From NCBI RefSeq assembly GCF_001280515.1, contig NZ_LBIQ01000035.1, forward strand, positions 1 to 64,000: a stretch of 64,000 nt of DNA, read 5' to 3'. The notes under the pieces were generated by a model. It saw nothing but the letters and a program-made list of their open reading frames with translations. It searched no databases and was not told where the DNA came from. Source of the stretch: Mangrovimonas sp. ST2L15 (GTDB lineage Bacteria; Bacteroidota; Bacteroidia; Flavobacteriales; Flavobacteriaceae). Both the position numbers and the translations under genes were made by a program. Numbering within the stretch: position 1 is the stretch's first letter; each line of letters starts with the position of its first letter. Of the stretch, positions 43,449 to 52,372 are shown in pieces.

Positions 43449-45998
43449 ATGAAGACAGATACAGTTGGCGTGTCTAAGAAGACTTATACACCAGAAGAAG
43501 CATTTGAAGCATCCCTCAAATATTTTAAAGGAGATGATTTAGCTGCAAGGGTTTGGGTGAATAAGTATGCTCTCAAAGATTCTGAAGGGCATATTTATGA
43601 ATTAACCCCAGATGATATGCATCGCAGAATTGCAAAAGAACTTGCAAGAGTTGAGGCAAAATATCCCAATCCATTGACGGAAGATGAGGTGTTTGATTTG
43701 ATTAAGGAATTTAAGTATATCGTTCCTCAAGGAAGTCCTATGGCGGGTATTGGTAATCCATACCAAATTGCATCATTATCCAACTGTTTTGTGATAGGCA
43801 ATAATGGAGATTCTGATTCTTATGGTGGGATTATGAAAATTGACCAAGAACAGGTTCAATTGATGAAGCGTCGCGGTGGTGTAGGTCATGATTTGTCTCA
43901 TATTAGACCAAAGGGGAGTCATGTGAAGAATTCTGCGTTGACTTCAACGGGGATTGTTCCTTTTATGGAGCGTTATTCCAATTCTACCAGAGAAGTGGCG
44001 CAGGATGGGCGTCGAGGAGCATTGATGTTATCCATATCTATTAACCATCCAGATTCAGAAGATTTTATTGATGCCAAATTAGAGCAAGGGAAAGTCACAG
44101 GAGCCAATGTGTCTGTGCGTATCGATGATGATTTTATGAAAGCGGTTAAAAATGGTAGCGAATACACGCAAAAATATCCAATTTTCAGTGAATCCCCTCA
44201 ATTTTCAAAAACGATTGACGCCAATGGTATTTGGAAAAAGATAGTGCATAATGCATGGAGATCTGCAGAACCTGGTATTTTGTTTTGGGATACCATTGCC
44301 AAAGAGTCTGTGCCCGATTGCTATGCCGATTTAGGTTATAAAACGGTTTCCACAAATCCTTGTGGTGAAATTCCTTTGTGTCCTTATGATTCTTGCCGTT
44401 TATTGGCTATCAATTTGTTATCCTATGTAGAAAACCCGTTTACGGATAAAGCTAAATTCAATTTTGAATTATTCAAAAAGCATGTAGGATTTGCTCAAAG
44501 AATGATGGATGATATTATTGATCTGGAATTGGAGAAAATTGATGCTATTTTAGCTAAAATTGATGCCGATCCTGAGAATGAGGAAATTAAATCTGTGGAG
44601 AAAAACCTTTGGTTGAACATTCGTCAAAAAGCCTATGAGGGAAGAAGAACTGGAATAGGGATCACGGCTGAAGGCGATATGTTGGCGGCTTTAGGTATCA
44701 GATACGGGTCTGACGAAGGAAATGCTTTTTCTGTTGAAGTCCATAAAACATTGGCTATAGCAGCATATCGTGGGTCTGTTTATACAGCTAAAGAGCGTGG
44801 TGCTTTTTCAATTTTTGATGCAGAACGTGAAAAAGACAACCCGTTCATCTTAAGATTGAAGGAAGCTGATGAAAAACTTTATTATGAAATGATGGAATAT
44901 GGCCGTAGAAACATTGCGTTGTTAACGATTGCTCCTACGGGAACAACAAGCTTAATGACTCAAACATCTTCTGGAATCGAACCTGTTTTTCTTCCTGTTT
45001 ATAAACGTCGTCGTAAAGTGAACCCTAATGACAAAGGTGTTCGAGTTGATTTTGTTGATGAAGTTGGTGATTCTTGGGAAGAGTATGTGGTTTTCCATCA
45101 CAGGTTCAAGGAGTGGATGAGAGTTAACGGTATTGATACCGATAAAAATTATACACAGTCAGAATTAGATGCTTTGGTTAAGAAATCTCCTTATTATAAG
45201 GCTACTTCAAATGATGTGGATTGGTTAAGTAAGGTGAGCATGCAGGGAGCGGTCCAAAAATGGGTAGATCATTCCATTAGTGTGACCATTAATTTACCAA
45301 ATGATGTTTCAGAGGACTTGGTAGGTGATTTGTATCTTAAAGCATGGGAAGTTGGTTGTAAAGGTGTGACTGTTTATCGTGATGGATCTCGTTCTGGAGT
45401 TTTGATTACCAATGAAGAAAAAAAGGAAGAAGATCAAGAAACATTGACTGCTTTCCCAACGAAACGTCCACAGGTTCTAGAGGCTGATGTGGTAAGATTC
45501 CAAAACAATAAGGAAAAGTGGATTGCATTTATTGGTTTGATTGATGGTAAGCCATATGAAATTTTCACCGGGCTAGCTGATGATGAAGATGGCATCCTGA
45601 TTCCTCGTTGGGCTACCGATGGATTAATCATCAAAAATAGAAATGAAGATGGAACTTCTCGTTACGATTTCCAATACAAGAATAAGAGAGGTTACAAAAC
45701 TACCATTGAAGGCCTAAGCCATAAATTTAATCCTGAGTTTTGGAACTATGCAAAACTGATTTCAAGTACCTTGAGACACGGTATGCCAATTGACAAGATT
45801 GTTGACTTGATTAATAGTTTGCAATTGGATAACGAGTCAATTAATACGTGGAAAAATGGTGTTGTAAGAGCTTTGAAGCGTTTTGTGGAAGATGGTACAC
45901 AAGCCAAAGGAAGATGTAGTAATTGTAATTCAGATAAATTGGTTTACCAAGAAGGATGTTTGACCTGTACAGATTGTGGGTCCTCCAAATGTGGTTAA
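43449..45998 (+). CDS. nrdJ: adenosylcobalamin-dependent (class II) ribonucleotide reductase
   Basis: 849 residues. ASLSNCFVIGNNGDSD holds the N-terminal redox Cys; STNPCGEIPLCPYDSCRL (about 298-315) is the radical-site Cys loop; LTIAPTGTTSLMTQTSSG the phosphate-binding region. The C-terminal zinc-ribbon-like tail CSNCNSDKLVYQEGCLTC and SSKCG reduces the active site. It makes deoxynucleotides using B12 instead of an oxygen-dependent radical. I found no cobalamin riboswitch in the 228 bp upstream. Confidence 0.95.
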   Translation: MKTDTVGVSKKTYTPEEAFEASLKYFKGDDLAARVWVNKYALKDSEGHIYELTPDDMHRRIAKELARVEAKYPNPLTEDEVFDLIKEFKYIVPQGSPMAGIGNPYQIASLSNCFVIGNNGDSDSYGGIMKIDQEQVQLMKRRGGVGHDLSHIRPKGSHVKNSALTSTGIVPFMERYSNSTREVAQDGRRGALMLSISINHPDSEDFIDAKLEQGKVTGANVSVRIDDDFMKAVKNGSEYTQKYPIFSESPQFSKTIDANGIWKKIVHNAWRSAEPGILFWDTIAKESVPDCYADLGYKTVSTNPCGEIPLCPYDSCRLLAINLLSYVENPFTDKAKFNFELFKKHVGFAQRMMDDIIDLELEKIDAILAKIDADPENEEIKSVEKNLWLNIRQKAYEGRRTGIGITAEGDMLAALGIRYGSDEGNAFSVEVHKTLAIAAYRGSVYTAKERGAFSIFDAEREKDNPFILRLKEADEKLYYEMMEYGRRNIALLTIAPTGTTSLMTQTSSGIEPVFLPVYKRRRKVNPNDKGVRVDFVDEVGDSWEEYVVFHHRFKEWMRVNGIDTDKNYTQSELDALVKKSPYYKATSNDVDWLSKVSMQGAVQKWVDHSISVTINLPNDVSEDLVGDLYLKAWEVGCKGVTVYRDGSRSGVLITNEEKKEEDQETLTAFPTKRPQVLEADVVRFQNNKEKWIAFIGLIDGKPYEIFTGLADDEDGILIPRWATDGLIIKNRNEDGTSRYDFQYKNKRGYKTTIEGLSHKFNPEFWNYAKLISSTLRHGMPIDKIVDLINSLQLDNESINTWKNGVVRALKRFVEDGTQAKGRCSNCNSDKLVYQEGCLTCTDCGSSKCG

Positions 45999-46017
45999 GC
46001 CAAGGCTAATTCAAATG

Positions 46018-46045
46018 AAAAGCGCTTCGATAACGAAGCGCTTTT
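46018..46045. terminator. bidirectional terminator after nrdJ
   Basis: Perfect 12-bp stem AAAAGCGCTTCG / CGAAGCGCTTTT, loop ATAA. It abuts the stop of the convergent ABC ATPase gene. Confidence 0.92.
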
Positions 46046-46696
46046 TTATGATATATAGTTTTGGTTTTGTAGATCCTTTTCTGATGAAATCAATTTTGTT
46101 CCTCCTTGACTTAAAAAGTAACAGGTGTCTGAAATATCTAAGACCTCTCGGTATTGGTGGTCGGTGAGAATGATGATTTTTTTCTCCTTTTCTTCTTTTA
46201 TTAATTCCTTTAATTTAAAAACGGCTATGGGGGCTAGATAAGAAAAGGGTTCGTCTAGCAAAATAATATCCATCTGGCTTTTTAAAATCACATACGTTTC
46301 AAGAATTCTAATCTCGCCACTTGAAAGCTCATTGATTCTTGAGTTTCTGTATTTATTAAAGCTCTCAAAGTCAATCATAAATTGGTTTAATGAAACTCCA
46401 AACAACTTGAAAATTGATTTAATTTTTAACCTATTTGGGCTAATTTGGTGTTGTGGTAGAAAGCCAACTTTATTCTTGTATAAGTGTAAAGGCTTTAAAA
46501 AGGGTTTTTTGTTTATTCTTATTAGTTTGTATTTAGGTTGTAACGAACCAAAAATGATTTCAAGCAAGCAACTTTTACCAGAGCCGTTTTTACCAATAAA
46601 ACTAGTGATTTTCCCTTGTTCTGCCTTAAAATAGACGCTGTTAAGAATGGTTTTGTTGTTAAATGATAATTCAACATTATCAACTTCCAGGATCAT
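46046..46696 (-). CDS. small ABC transporter ATPase, divergent
   Basis: 216 residues, ATPase domain only. Walker A IGKNGSGKSCLLE (about 34-46), Q-loop FLPQHQ, signature ELSSGEIR, Walker B IILLDEPFSYLAP, switch ILTDHQYREV (His in TDH). The signature and low similarity to common classes set it apart; CcmA- or LptB-like is the nearest impression. Its ATG overlaps the stop of the 95-residue membrane protein, so the pair may form one transporter with a minimal membrane subunit. Confidence 0.85.
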   Translation of the reverse strand: MILEVDNVELSFNNKTILNSVYFKAEQGKITSFIGKNGSGKSCLLEIIFGSLQPKYKLIRINKKPFLKPLHLYKNKVGFLPQHQISPNRLKIKSIFKLFGVSLNQFMIDFESFNKYRNSRINELSSGEIRILETYVILKSQMDIILLDEPFSYLAPIAVFKLKELIKEEKEKKIIILTDHQYREVLDISDTCYFLSQGGTKLISSEKDLQNQNYIS

Positions 46697-46980
46697 ATAA
46701 ATACTTTTAAAGTCAAGATGAAAGTTAAGGAAACGAAAATGTCTATGAAAAATAAAGTGGAGAATAATTTGAAGGTACTAATACCTAAGTTTTTGTAAAA
46801 AACGAGCTTTTTTCTGGCATGGGATTCCTTAATGATGAACCACAATAAAAGAACAAGAAAGAATTTAGTAAATATGAGAGGGATGATATCCGGATTGTAG
46901 GCCAGTAATAAAGTATTAATGGCGAAAGACCATAAAACATAGGGTTTGTAGAAAAGTAGTATAGCTCCCAATTGATTCAT
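46693..46980 (-). CDS. small membrane protein, possible partner of the ABC ATPase
   Basis: 95 residues, with hydrophobic segments at about 14-30, 32-48 and 70-92 around a basic loop ESHARKKLVFYKN. No family recognised. It overlaps the ABC ATPase gene by 4 bp and starts 26 bp after the PagL-like gene, so the three form an apparent operon. Confidence 0.65.
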   Translation of the reverse strand: MNQLGAILLFYKPYVLWSFAINTLLLAYNPDIIPLIFTKFFLVLLLWFIIKESHARKKLVFYKNLGISTFKLFSTLFFIDIFVSLTFILTLKVFI

Positions 46981-47006
46981 GTATTAAAAACGACTAGATA
47001 AAAGAT

Positions 47007-48242
47007 TTATTTTCTAAAATGAAAACTGTAAACATAGCCAGCTGAAAGTTCTGTGAAATCCGCTTGCCCTAAATTAGCATTGATATGGGCGCCAATGAAA
47101 AAATTGTGTTTGGGAGTTTTATCAGTTCCAATAAAGTAATAATTGATTCCCATTTTACTGGAGATCGTTCGTTTTACTTCATAATACCAGTCGAGTTCAC
47201 CCAGAACTTCAACGGTTACAGGTCCATTTTCTGTAGGTCTTTCATAAGTATAACCTTGGTTTAGTTTCCAATCAATCGCGTAAAAAGGTTTGTAAATATT
47301 TATTCCAATTTGAAATTCCAAGCCAAAATGATTCAGAAGTAATTCACCTTTTCCTAATAGACCAATATTAGTAGCATATCCATAAGGATTGTCTTTAAAT
47401 TGTGGATATTCATCTAATATTAGTGTTTCTTCATTTTTAATATAGTCATAATAATGTTCATAGAATCTATAATAAGCTCCAAAACCAAACTTGAAGGTTC
47501 TATTGATCACCTTACCATAAGAAAGAGTCAGGTTGTAAACATTTTTGGTGGAATTGAATTTATTTGATAAGGTGTTCCAACCCAGACCAAATGCACTCGA
47601 AAAGTATCTATAGCTATTTCTCTTAAAATCATTAGTTATTGGTTCCTCGGTTTGGTTTATGGGTTGCCATCTAATATCTGCTGAGAAACTCACTAATAGG
47701 GAATTTAAGCCTTGGTTGGGCAGTTTGGTGTGGCCGTTAGAATGGTGGTAATATCCTAGGCCTAAGTTATAGTCTATATTTTCAGATTGATGTATGTGAT
47801 AGTAGAGAAAGGAATTGAAAGACCAGGTAAAATTGGTGCTTATAGCTCTATTCATTGGGTTGTAGATGCTATCATATTGTTTGTTAAAATAGGATGTACC
47901 TAAGCCCATCTTTAATCTTAGTTTTTTGGATTTGTTCAATGAAAAGTCAATGAAAGTCATAGCAGATAAACCGGTGCCAATAGCTTCGCTATTTCCAAAG
48001 TCAATGAAGCCTAAAGTAACTCCTGTTTTTGGTTGGTTGAGTCTGTAAACCCATTCTTGATCCCTGTGATTATTATAATTTCCCCAGCTTAAAAAAAAGC
48101 TTTTTTGGAGCTGGGTGTTGGGAAATCCATCATTGGCTTCCAGAGTTTTTCCTAACTGAATTTCAGGGGCCAGGTAAGAGGTGTTTGGTGTTTGTGCAAG
48201 GATGAGTAGGGGGCAAAATAATAGTAGTCTAAGGAGTTTCAA
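47007..48242 (-). CDS. PagL-like acyloxyacyl hydrolase (lipid A deacylase) homologue
   Basis: 411 residues, much larger than PagL (about 150). Signal peptide (about 1-16, ending LILAQ), then a barrel pattern. The catalytic pair is visible in GLGYYHHSNGH (about 163-173, His and Ser as in PagL HxSN). The remaining 230 residues are extra barrel strands. PagL removes an acyl chain from lipid A in the outer membrane. First gene of the apparent three-gene operon. Confidence 0.75.
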   Translation of the reverse strand: MKLLRLLLFCPLLILAQTPNTSYLAPEIQLGKTLEANDGFPNTQLQKSFFLSWGNYNNHRDQEWVYRLNQPKTGVTLGFIDFGNSEAIGTGLSAMTFIDFSLNKSKKLRLKMGLGTSYFNKQYDSIYNPMNRAISTNFTWSFNSFLYYHIHQSENIDYNLGLGYYHHSNGHTKLPNQGLNSLLVSFSADIRWQPINQTEEPITNDFKRNSYRYFSSAFGLGWNTLSNKFNSTKNVYNLTLSYGKVINRTFKFGFGAYYRFYEHYYDYIKNEETLILDEYPQFKDNPYGYATNIGLLGKGELLLNHFGLEFQIGINIYKPFYAIDWKLNQGYTYERPTENGPVTVEVLGELDWYYEVKRTISSKMGINYYFIGTDKTPKHNFFIGAHINANLGQADFTELSAGYVYSFHFRK

Positions 48243-48357
48243 TAGGTGTTAAATAATTGGTTTTAGGCGAATATAAAAAATAATGACAACTCCTAAATAC
48301 GAACATTAGGCTTAAACTATTTTTTCGTAATTTCGCAGCCTAATTCGAGGTATCTGT

Positions 48358-49434
48358 ATGTTAGATAAATTAAACATAGTTAAACAGCGTTTTGATGAGG
48401 TGAGTGATTTAATCATTCAGCCTGATATTATTGCAGATCAAAAACGTTATGTTGAGTTAAATAAAGAATATAAAGACCTGAAAGTACTAGTTGACAAGCG
48501 TGATGAGTACAAGCAGGTTTTAGATAGATTGGAAGAAGCTGAAGAAATTATTTCTGATGGTAGTGATGCTGAAATGGTTGAAATGGCCAAAATGCAATAT
48601 GATGAAGCCAAGGAACAGATTCCAGTTCTGGAAGATGAAATTAGGTTTCTTTTAATTCCAAAAGACCCTGAGGATTCTAAAAATGCGGTGGTTGAGTTAC
48701 GTGCAGGAACCGGAGGTGATGAAGCAAGTATTTTTGCAGGTGATTTGTTCAGAATGTATACCAAATATTGTGAAAGCAAAGGTTGGTCTGTAAGTACCGT
48801 GGATTTTAGTGAAGGAACCAATGGTGGATTCAAAGAAATTCAGTTTGAAGTAAACGGTGAGGATGTCTATGGCACATTAAAATTTGAGGCAGGAGTGCAC
48901 CGCGTGCAACGTGTTCCTCAAACAGAAACTCAGGGGAGGGTTCATACCAGTGCAGCTACATGTATGGTTTTTCCTGAGGCTGAAGAGTTTGATGTGGAAA
49001 TAGATCCAAAGGATGTGCGAATTGATTATTTCTGTTCGTCTGGTCCTGGTGGACAATCGGTAAATACCACTTATTCAGCGGTAAGATTGACTCACATTCC
49101 AACTGGGTTGGTAGCGCAATGTCAAGATCAAAAATCGCAGCACAAAAACAAAGAGAAGGCCTTCCGTGTATTACGTTCCAGATTATATGATATGGAATTG
49201 GCTAAGAAGCAGGAGGAAGAAGCAGCCAAAAGAGGAAGTATGGTAAGTTCTGGTGATAGAAGTGCTAAAATTAGAACTTATAACTACCCTCAAGGACGAG
49301 TAACAGATCACAGAATTGGTTTGACTTTATACGACTTACAAAATATTATGAATGGCGACATTCAAAAAATTATAGATGAATTAATGCTTGCTGAAAACAC
49401 TCAGAAATTAAAAGCAAGTGATGAAACTATTTAA
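48358..49434 (+). CDS. prfA: peptide chain release factor 1
   Basis: 358 residues. The GGQ motif lies in [20 protein letters not shown] (about 225-244). The region [14 protein letters not shown] (about 183-196) is the PxT stop-codon-reading loop, here PQT, which marks RF1 (UAA/UAG) rather than RF2. Coiled-coil domain 1 spans about 1-95. The terminator at 49436-49461 follows. Confidence 0.96.
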   Translation: MLDKLNIVKQRFDEVSDLIIQPDIIADQKRYVELNKEYKDLKVLVDKRDEYKQVLDRLEEAEEIISDGSDAEMVEMAKMQYDEAKEQIPVLEDEIRFLLIPKDPEDSKNAVVELRAGTGGDEASIFAGDLFRMYTKYCESKGWSVSTVDFSEGTNGGFKEIQFEVNGEDVYGTLKFEAGVHRVQRVPQTETQGRVHTSAATCMVFPEAEEFDVEIDPKDVRIDYFCSSGPGGQSVNTTYSAVRLTHIPTGLVAQCQDQKSQHKNKEKAFRVLRSRLYDMELAKKQEEEAAKRGSMVSSGDRSAKIRTYNYPQGRVTDHRIGLTLYDLQNIMNGDIQKIIDELMLAENTQKLKASDETI

Positions 49435-49435
49435 T

Positions 49436-49461
49436 AAAAAGCCTCTAACGGGGCTTTTTTT
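49436..49461 (+). terminator. terminator of prfA
   Basis: AAAAAGCC / GGCTTTTT stem with a TCTAACGG loop, overlapping the last bases after the stop. Confidence 0.82.
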
Positions 49462-49471
49462 ATAACTGATT

Positions 49472-50290
49472 ATGACTACGCAACAACTCATTGAGCAAAT
49501 CAAAAAAAAGAAATCCTTTCTATGTGTTGGATTGGATGTCGATTTAAACAAAATTCCAGAATTTTTATTGAAGGAGGAAGATCCCATTTTCTCATTTAAT
49601 AAGGCTATTATTGATGCAACCCATCATTTGGCTGTGGCTTATAAGCCTAATATTGCTTTTTTTGAAGCCTATGGAATCAAAGGGTGGCAATCTTTGAAAA
49701 AGACCATAGACTATATCAATGATAAGTATCCAGAGGTTTTTACGATAGCTGATGCTAAAAGAGGAGATATTGGAAACACAAGTAAGATGTATGCTAAAGC
49801 CTTTTTTGAAGACTTAGGATTTGATAGTGTGACAATAGCACCTTATATGGGGAAAGATTCTGTTGAGCCTTTTTTATCCTTTCCAGATAAACACACCATT
49901 TTGTTAGCCTTGACTTCCAACGAAGGAGCATTTGATTTTCAGACAAAAAAAATTGATGGTACAGAGCTTTACAAACATGTTTTGGAAACGTCTAAATCCT
50001 ATGAGAATGCTCAAAATTTGATGTATGTGGTGGGTGCAACCAAAGCAGAGTATCTAAAGGAGATCAGGCAAATTGTTCCAGAAAGCTTTTTATTGGTGCC
50101 AGGAGTTGGTGCCCAAGGTGGAAGTTTGGAAGATGTTTGTAAATATGGAATGACTAAAGACTGCGGCCTGTTGGTCAATTCATCCAGAGGAATTATTTAT
50201 GCTTCCAATCAAGCGGATTATGCAGAAGTTGCGTGTCAAAAAGCGCAAGAATTACAAAGGCAAATGGAGTCTTTTCTGGAAAATCTATAA
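49472..50290 (+). CDS. pyrF: orotidine 5'-phosphate decarboxylase, type 2
   Basis: 272 residues, the longer type 2 form. [14 protein letters not shown] (about 16-29), [20 protein letters not shown] (about 93-112, catalytic Lys/Asp array), [10 protein letters not shown] (about 209-218) and [12 protein letters not shown]. Final step of UMP synthesis. The last base of its TAA is the first base of the next gene's ATG. Confidence 0.96.
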   Translation: MTTQQLIEQIKKKKSFLCVGLDVDLNKIPEFLLKEEDPIFSFNKAIIDATHHLAVAYKPNIAFFEAYGIKGWQSLKKTIDYINDKYPEVFTIADAKRGDIGNTSKMYAKAFFEDLGFDSVTIAPYMGKDSVEPFLSFPDKHTILLALTSNEGAFDFQTKKIDGTELYKHVLETSKSYENAQNLMYVVGATKAEYLKEIRQIVPESFLLVPGVGAQGGSLEDVCKYGMTKDCGLLVNSSRGIIYASNQADYAEVACQKAQELQRQMESFLENL

Positions 50291-51081
50291 TGGAGTTTAG
50301 AGACCAACTAAATAGAAAACTATACTTTTCCAAATCTCCAACTAGAATCATATCCTTAGTGCCAAGTATTACAGAGCTTATTTGTGACTTGGGACTAGAA
50401 AGTCAATTGGTTGGTGTTACAAAATTTTGTGTACACCCAAGACACATACGAAAAGAAGTGACTGTTGTGGGAGGAACTAAACAAGTGAATTTTGAAAAAA
50501 TAAAGTCGCTTCAGCCAGATATAATTTTGTGCAACAAAGAAGAGAATACACTAGAAATGATTCAGGAACTGGTACAAATTGCTCCAATACATTTAAGTGA
50601 TATTTTCAATTTGGAGGATGTGTTTGAATTAATAGGGATGTATCAAGAGGTCTTTCAAGTTCAAACAAGGGCACAAGATCTTATTTCAACAATCACAAAA
50701 GAGTATCAAAAATTTACTTATTGGATGGATGGGAAGCCTTCAAAAAAGGTTGCTTATTTTATTTGGAAAGATCCATGGATGGTTGCTGCCAACCAAACTT
50801 TTATAAATGCCATGTTGCAACAAAATCATTTTGAAAATTATTTCAAATCATTGGAGAGATATCCAGAGGTGGCGTTGAATGAAGTGTATGACGAGGTTAA
50901 TTTGGTACTACTCTCTTCGGAGCCTTACCCCTTCAATGTAGAGCATAAAAACTTATTAAGAAAAAATTTCCCCAATTCCCAATTAGTCCTTGCTGATGGC
51001 GAATTTTTTTCCTGGTATGGATCCAGGTTGCAATATGCGTTTAAATACTTTAAAACGCTGCATCTAGATTTGACGCATTAA
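50290..51081 (+). CDS. BtuF-like helical-backbone binding protein without signal peptide
   Basis: 263 residues from ATG 50290, coupled to pyrF through TAATG. RIISLVPSITELICDLGL (about 19-36), VGVTKFCVHP, and VGGTKQVNFEKIKSLQPDII are class III binding-protein hallmarks, as in BtuF. There is no secretion signal, so it may be cytoplasmic; a longer start inside pyrF adds no signal either. B12 or another metal chelate is the likely ligand. NrdJ and the IcmF-type mutase nearby both need B12. Confidence 0.82.
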   Translation: MEFRDQLNRKLYFSKSPTRIISLVPSITELICDLGLESQLVGVTKFCVHPRHIRKEVTVVGGTKQVNFEKIKSLQPDIILCNKEENTLEMIQELVQIAPIHLSDIFNLEDVFELIGMYQEVFQVQTRAQDLISTITKEYQKFTYWMDGKPSKKVAYFIWKDPWMVAANQTFINAMLQQNHFENYFKSLERYPEVALNEVYDEVNLVLLSSEPYPFNVEHKNLLRKNFPNSQLVLADGEFFSWYGSRLQYAFKYFKTLHLDLTH

Positions 51082-51280
51082 GATCATTCTTAAGGCTCAA
51101 AATTTTCTTCTTAATTTTTGACGCTTCATGAAAAAGTAAATCACTTAAACTAGAATCAGTATGCATAGTGCTATATGCTTGCTCCACCATATTATCGTGA
51201 TTTTTTTTCAATTCGTCTAAATTGTTATTGCTTAGAGGGCTTACTGTTCTTCTGCCAACTCTACAAAAATGTGATTTCAT
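51050..51280 (-). CDS. small charged protein, Lacal_2735-like (copy 1)
   Basis: 76 residues, helical, with MVEQAYSTMHTDSSLSDLLFHEASKIKKKI resembling the Lacal_2735 small-protein family of Flavobacteriaceae (pattern: helix, Glu-Ala-Tyr, Thr/Ser-rich turn, Asp, helix). Its end overlaps the convergent BtuF-like gene by 32 bp. The next gene (51354-51566) is a paralogue. Function unknown. Confidence 0.6.
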   Translation of the reverse strand: MKSHFCRVGRRTVSPLSNNNLDELKKNHDNMVEQAYSTMHTDSSLSDLLFHEASKIKKKILSLKNDLNASNLDAAF

Positions 51281-51353
51281 ATAAAGGATTGAATTTTATA
51301 TGTAATTACGTTAATTAAAGTGTGCTAGATGTATTTAAAAGGTTAAAATTATA

Positions 51354-51566
51354 TTAATTATTCAAAGGGGGAGGTATGCTTGTAACTTCATCGATGTGAA
51401 GGTACTTTAATCGATTTATTTTATTTAAAAGCTTGATAGCATCATACTCTGAAATATCACTCAAAGCTGAATCCGTTTCTCGAAAATTATAAGCCTGCTC
51501 CATAAGTTGTTTATAGCGTTTAAGTAGTCGAGATTGGGTTGTCCTAATTTTTGTGAGATTTTTCAT
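51354..51566 (-). CDS. small charged protein, Lacal_2735-like (copy 2)
   Basis: 70 residues. LMEQAYNFRETDSALSDI matches copy 1 (MVEQAYSTMHTDSSLSDL) residue for residue in the core, followed by a similar Lys/Asn-rich helix. Probably a tandem duplication with divergence. A basic start RTTQSRLLKRYKQ and a proline-rich end are its own. Function unknown. Confidence 0.6.
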   Translation of the reverse strand: MKNLTKIRTTQSRLLKRYKQLMEQAYNFRETDSALSDISEYDAIKLLNKINRLKYLHIDEVTSIPPPLNN

Positions 51567-51644
51567 TGTAACAACGCGTTAGAAATTAAATATATTTAAA
51601 AACTTGGAAAACAGCAAGTTAAATTTTGTAATTGTTGATAAAAA

Positions 51645-51690
51645 AATCGGGTCAAAGGACTTGACCCGATTCCTTAAACTAACTAACTCT
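51645..51690. other. orphan hairpin with ACTAACTAACT tract
   Basis: Perfect 11-bp arms AATCGGGTCAA and TTGACCCGATT with a 5-nt loop, followed by CCTTAAACTAACTAACTC. The same order of hairpin and tract occurs at 35787-35830. It stands between divergent genes, where neither needs a terminator. Position 51567-51828 otherwise holds nothing I can name. Confidence 0.45.
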
Positions 51691-51828
51691 TACTAATTCA
51701 AATTTTATGGTGAAGTGACGCCTTGATAGCGTAGTGCAAAGATGTTGTAAAAATTCAAGTCTAATGTTATGTTAATATTAGCTTTTTATTAATTGTAATT
51801 AAATAATTTTAACTGTAAATGATAGATT

Positions 51829-52335
51829 ATGAGTAGATTAATTAATCTTGTGTTTGTTTTTATCGGTTTGCAGCTTTCTGCTCAAACAGAACCAAATTGT
51901 GGTTGCTGCGCAGAAAGCCATCAGGCCTTTGATTTTTGGGTAGGAAATTGGCAGGTTTATAAACTCGATGGCACTAAGGCAGGTTCAAATAAAATTGTTA
52001 AAGTTCAGGATGGATGTGCGCTTCAAGAAAACTGGAAAAGTGCTAATGGTAATTTTACCGGTAGTAGTTACAGTTTTTATAATGCTGCAACTGACCAATG
52101 GGAACAATTATGGATTGATAATCAAGGCGGGCAATTACATTTAAGAGGCGGTTTGAGTGGAAATCAAATGATTTTAAAATCAGATGGGTTTATGGATCAA
52201 GAAGGTAGAAAGAGCTATCATCAAATTACTTGGACTAATAATCCCGATGGAACCGTAAGGCAGTTTTGGCAAACCTTTACAGAAGGAAAAGATCCTAAGA
52301 TCGTGTTTGACGGTTTATATAAAAAAACCGAATAA
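51829..52335 (+). CDS. secreted DUF1579-like protein
   Basis: 168 residues: signal peptide (about 1-19, ending LSAQ), then CGCCAESHQAFDFWVGNWQVY, the FDFWVGNW motif typical of DUF1579-type lipocalin-like proteins, and an alternating beta pattern. Function unknown. The cysteine pair-rich CGCC (24-27) is notable. Its last codons overlap the stem of the convergent gene's terminator. Confidence 0.78.
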   Translation: MSRLINLVFVFIGLQLSAQTEPNCGCCAESHQAFDFWVGNWQVYKLDGTKAGSNKIVKVQDGCALQENWKSANGNFTGSSYSFYNAATDQWEQLWIDNQGGQLHLRGGLSGNQMILKSDGFMDQEGRKSYHQITWTNNPDGTVRQFWQTFTEGKDPKIVFDGLYKKTE

Positions 52336-52350
52336 CTTACGCTATTCGGT
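52325..52350 (-). terminator. terminator of the DUF4197 gene, inside the end of the DUF1579-like gene
   Basis: Perfect 9-bp stem AACCGAATA / TATTCGGTT. The T run occurs only on the minus strand (plus-strand AAAAAA at 52321-52326), so it serves the minus-strand gene. Confidence 0.78.
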
Positions 52351-52372
52351 TCTGTGGTCTATGATTTCAGAT

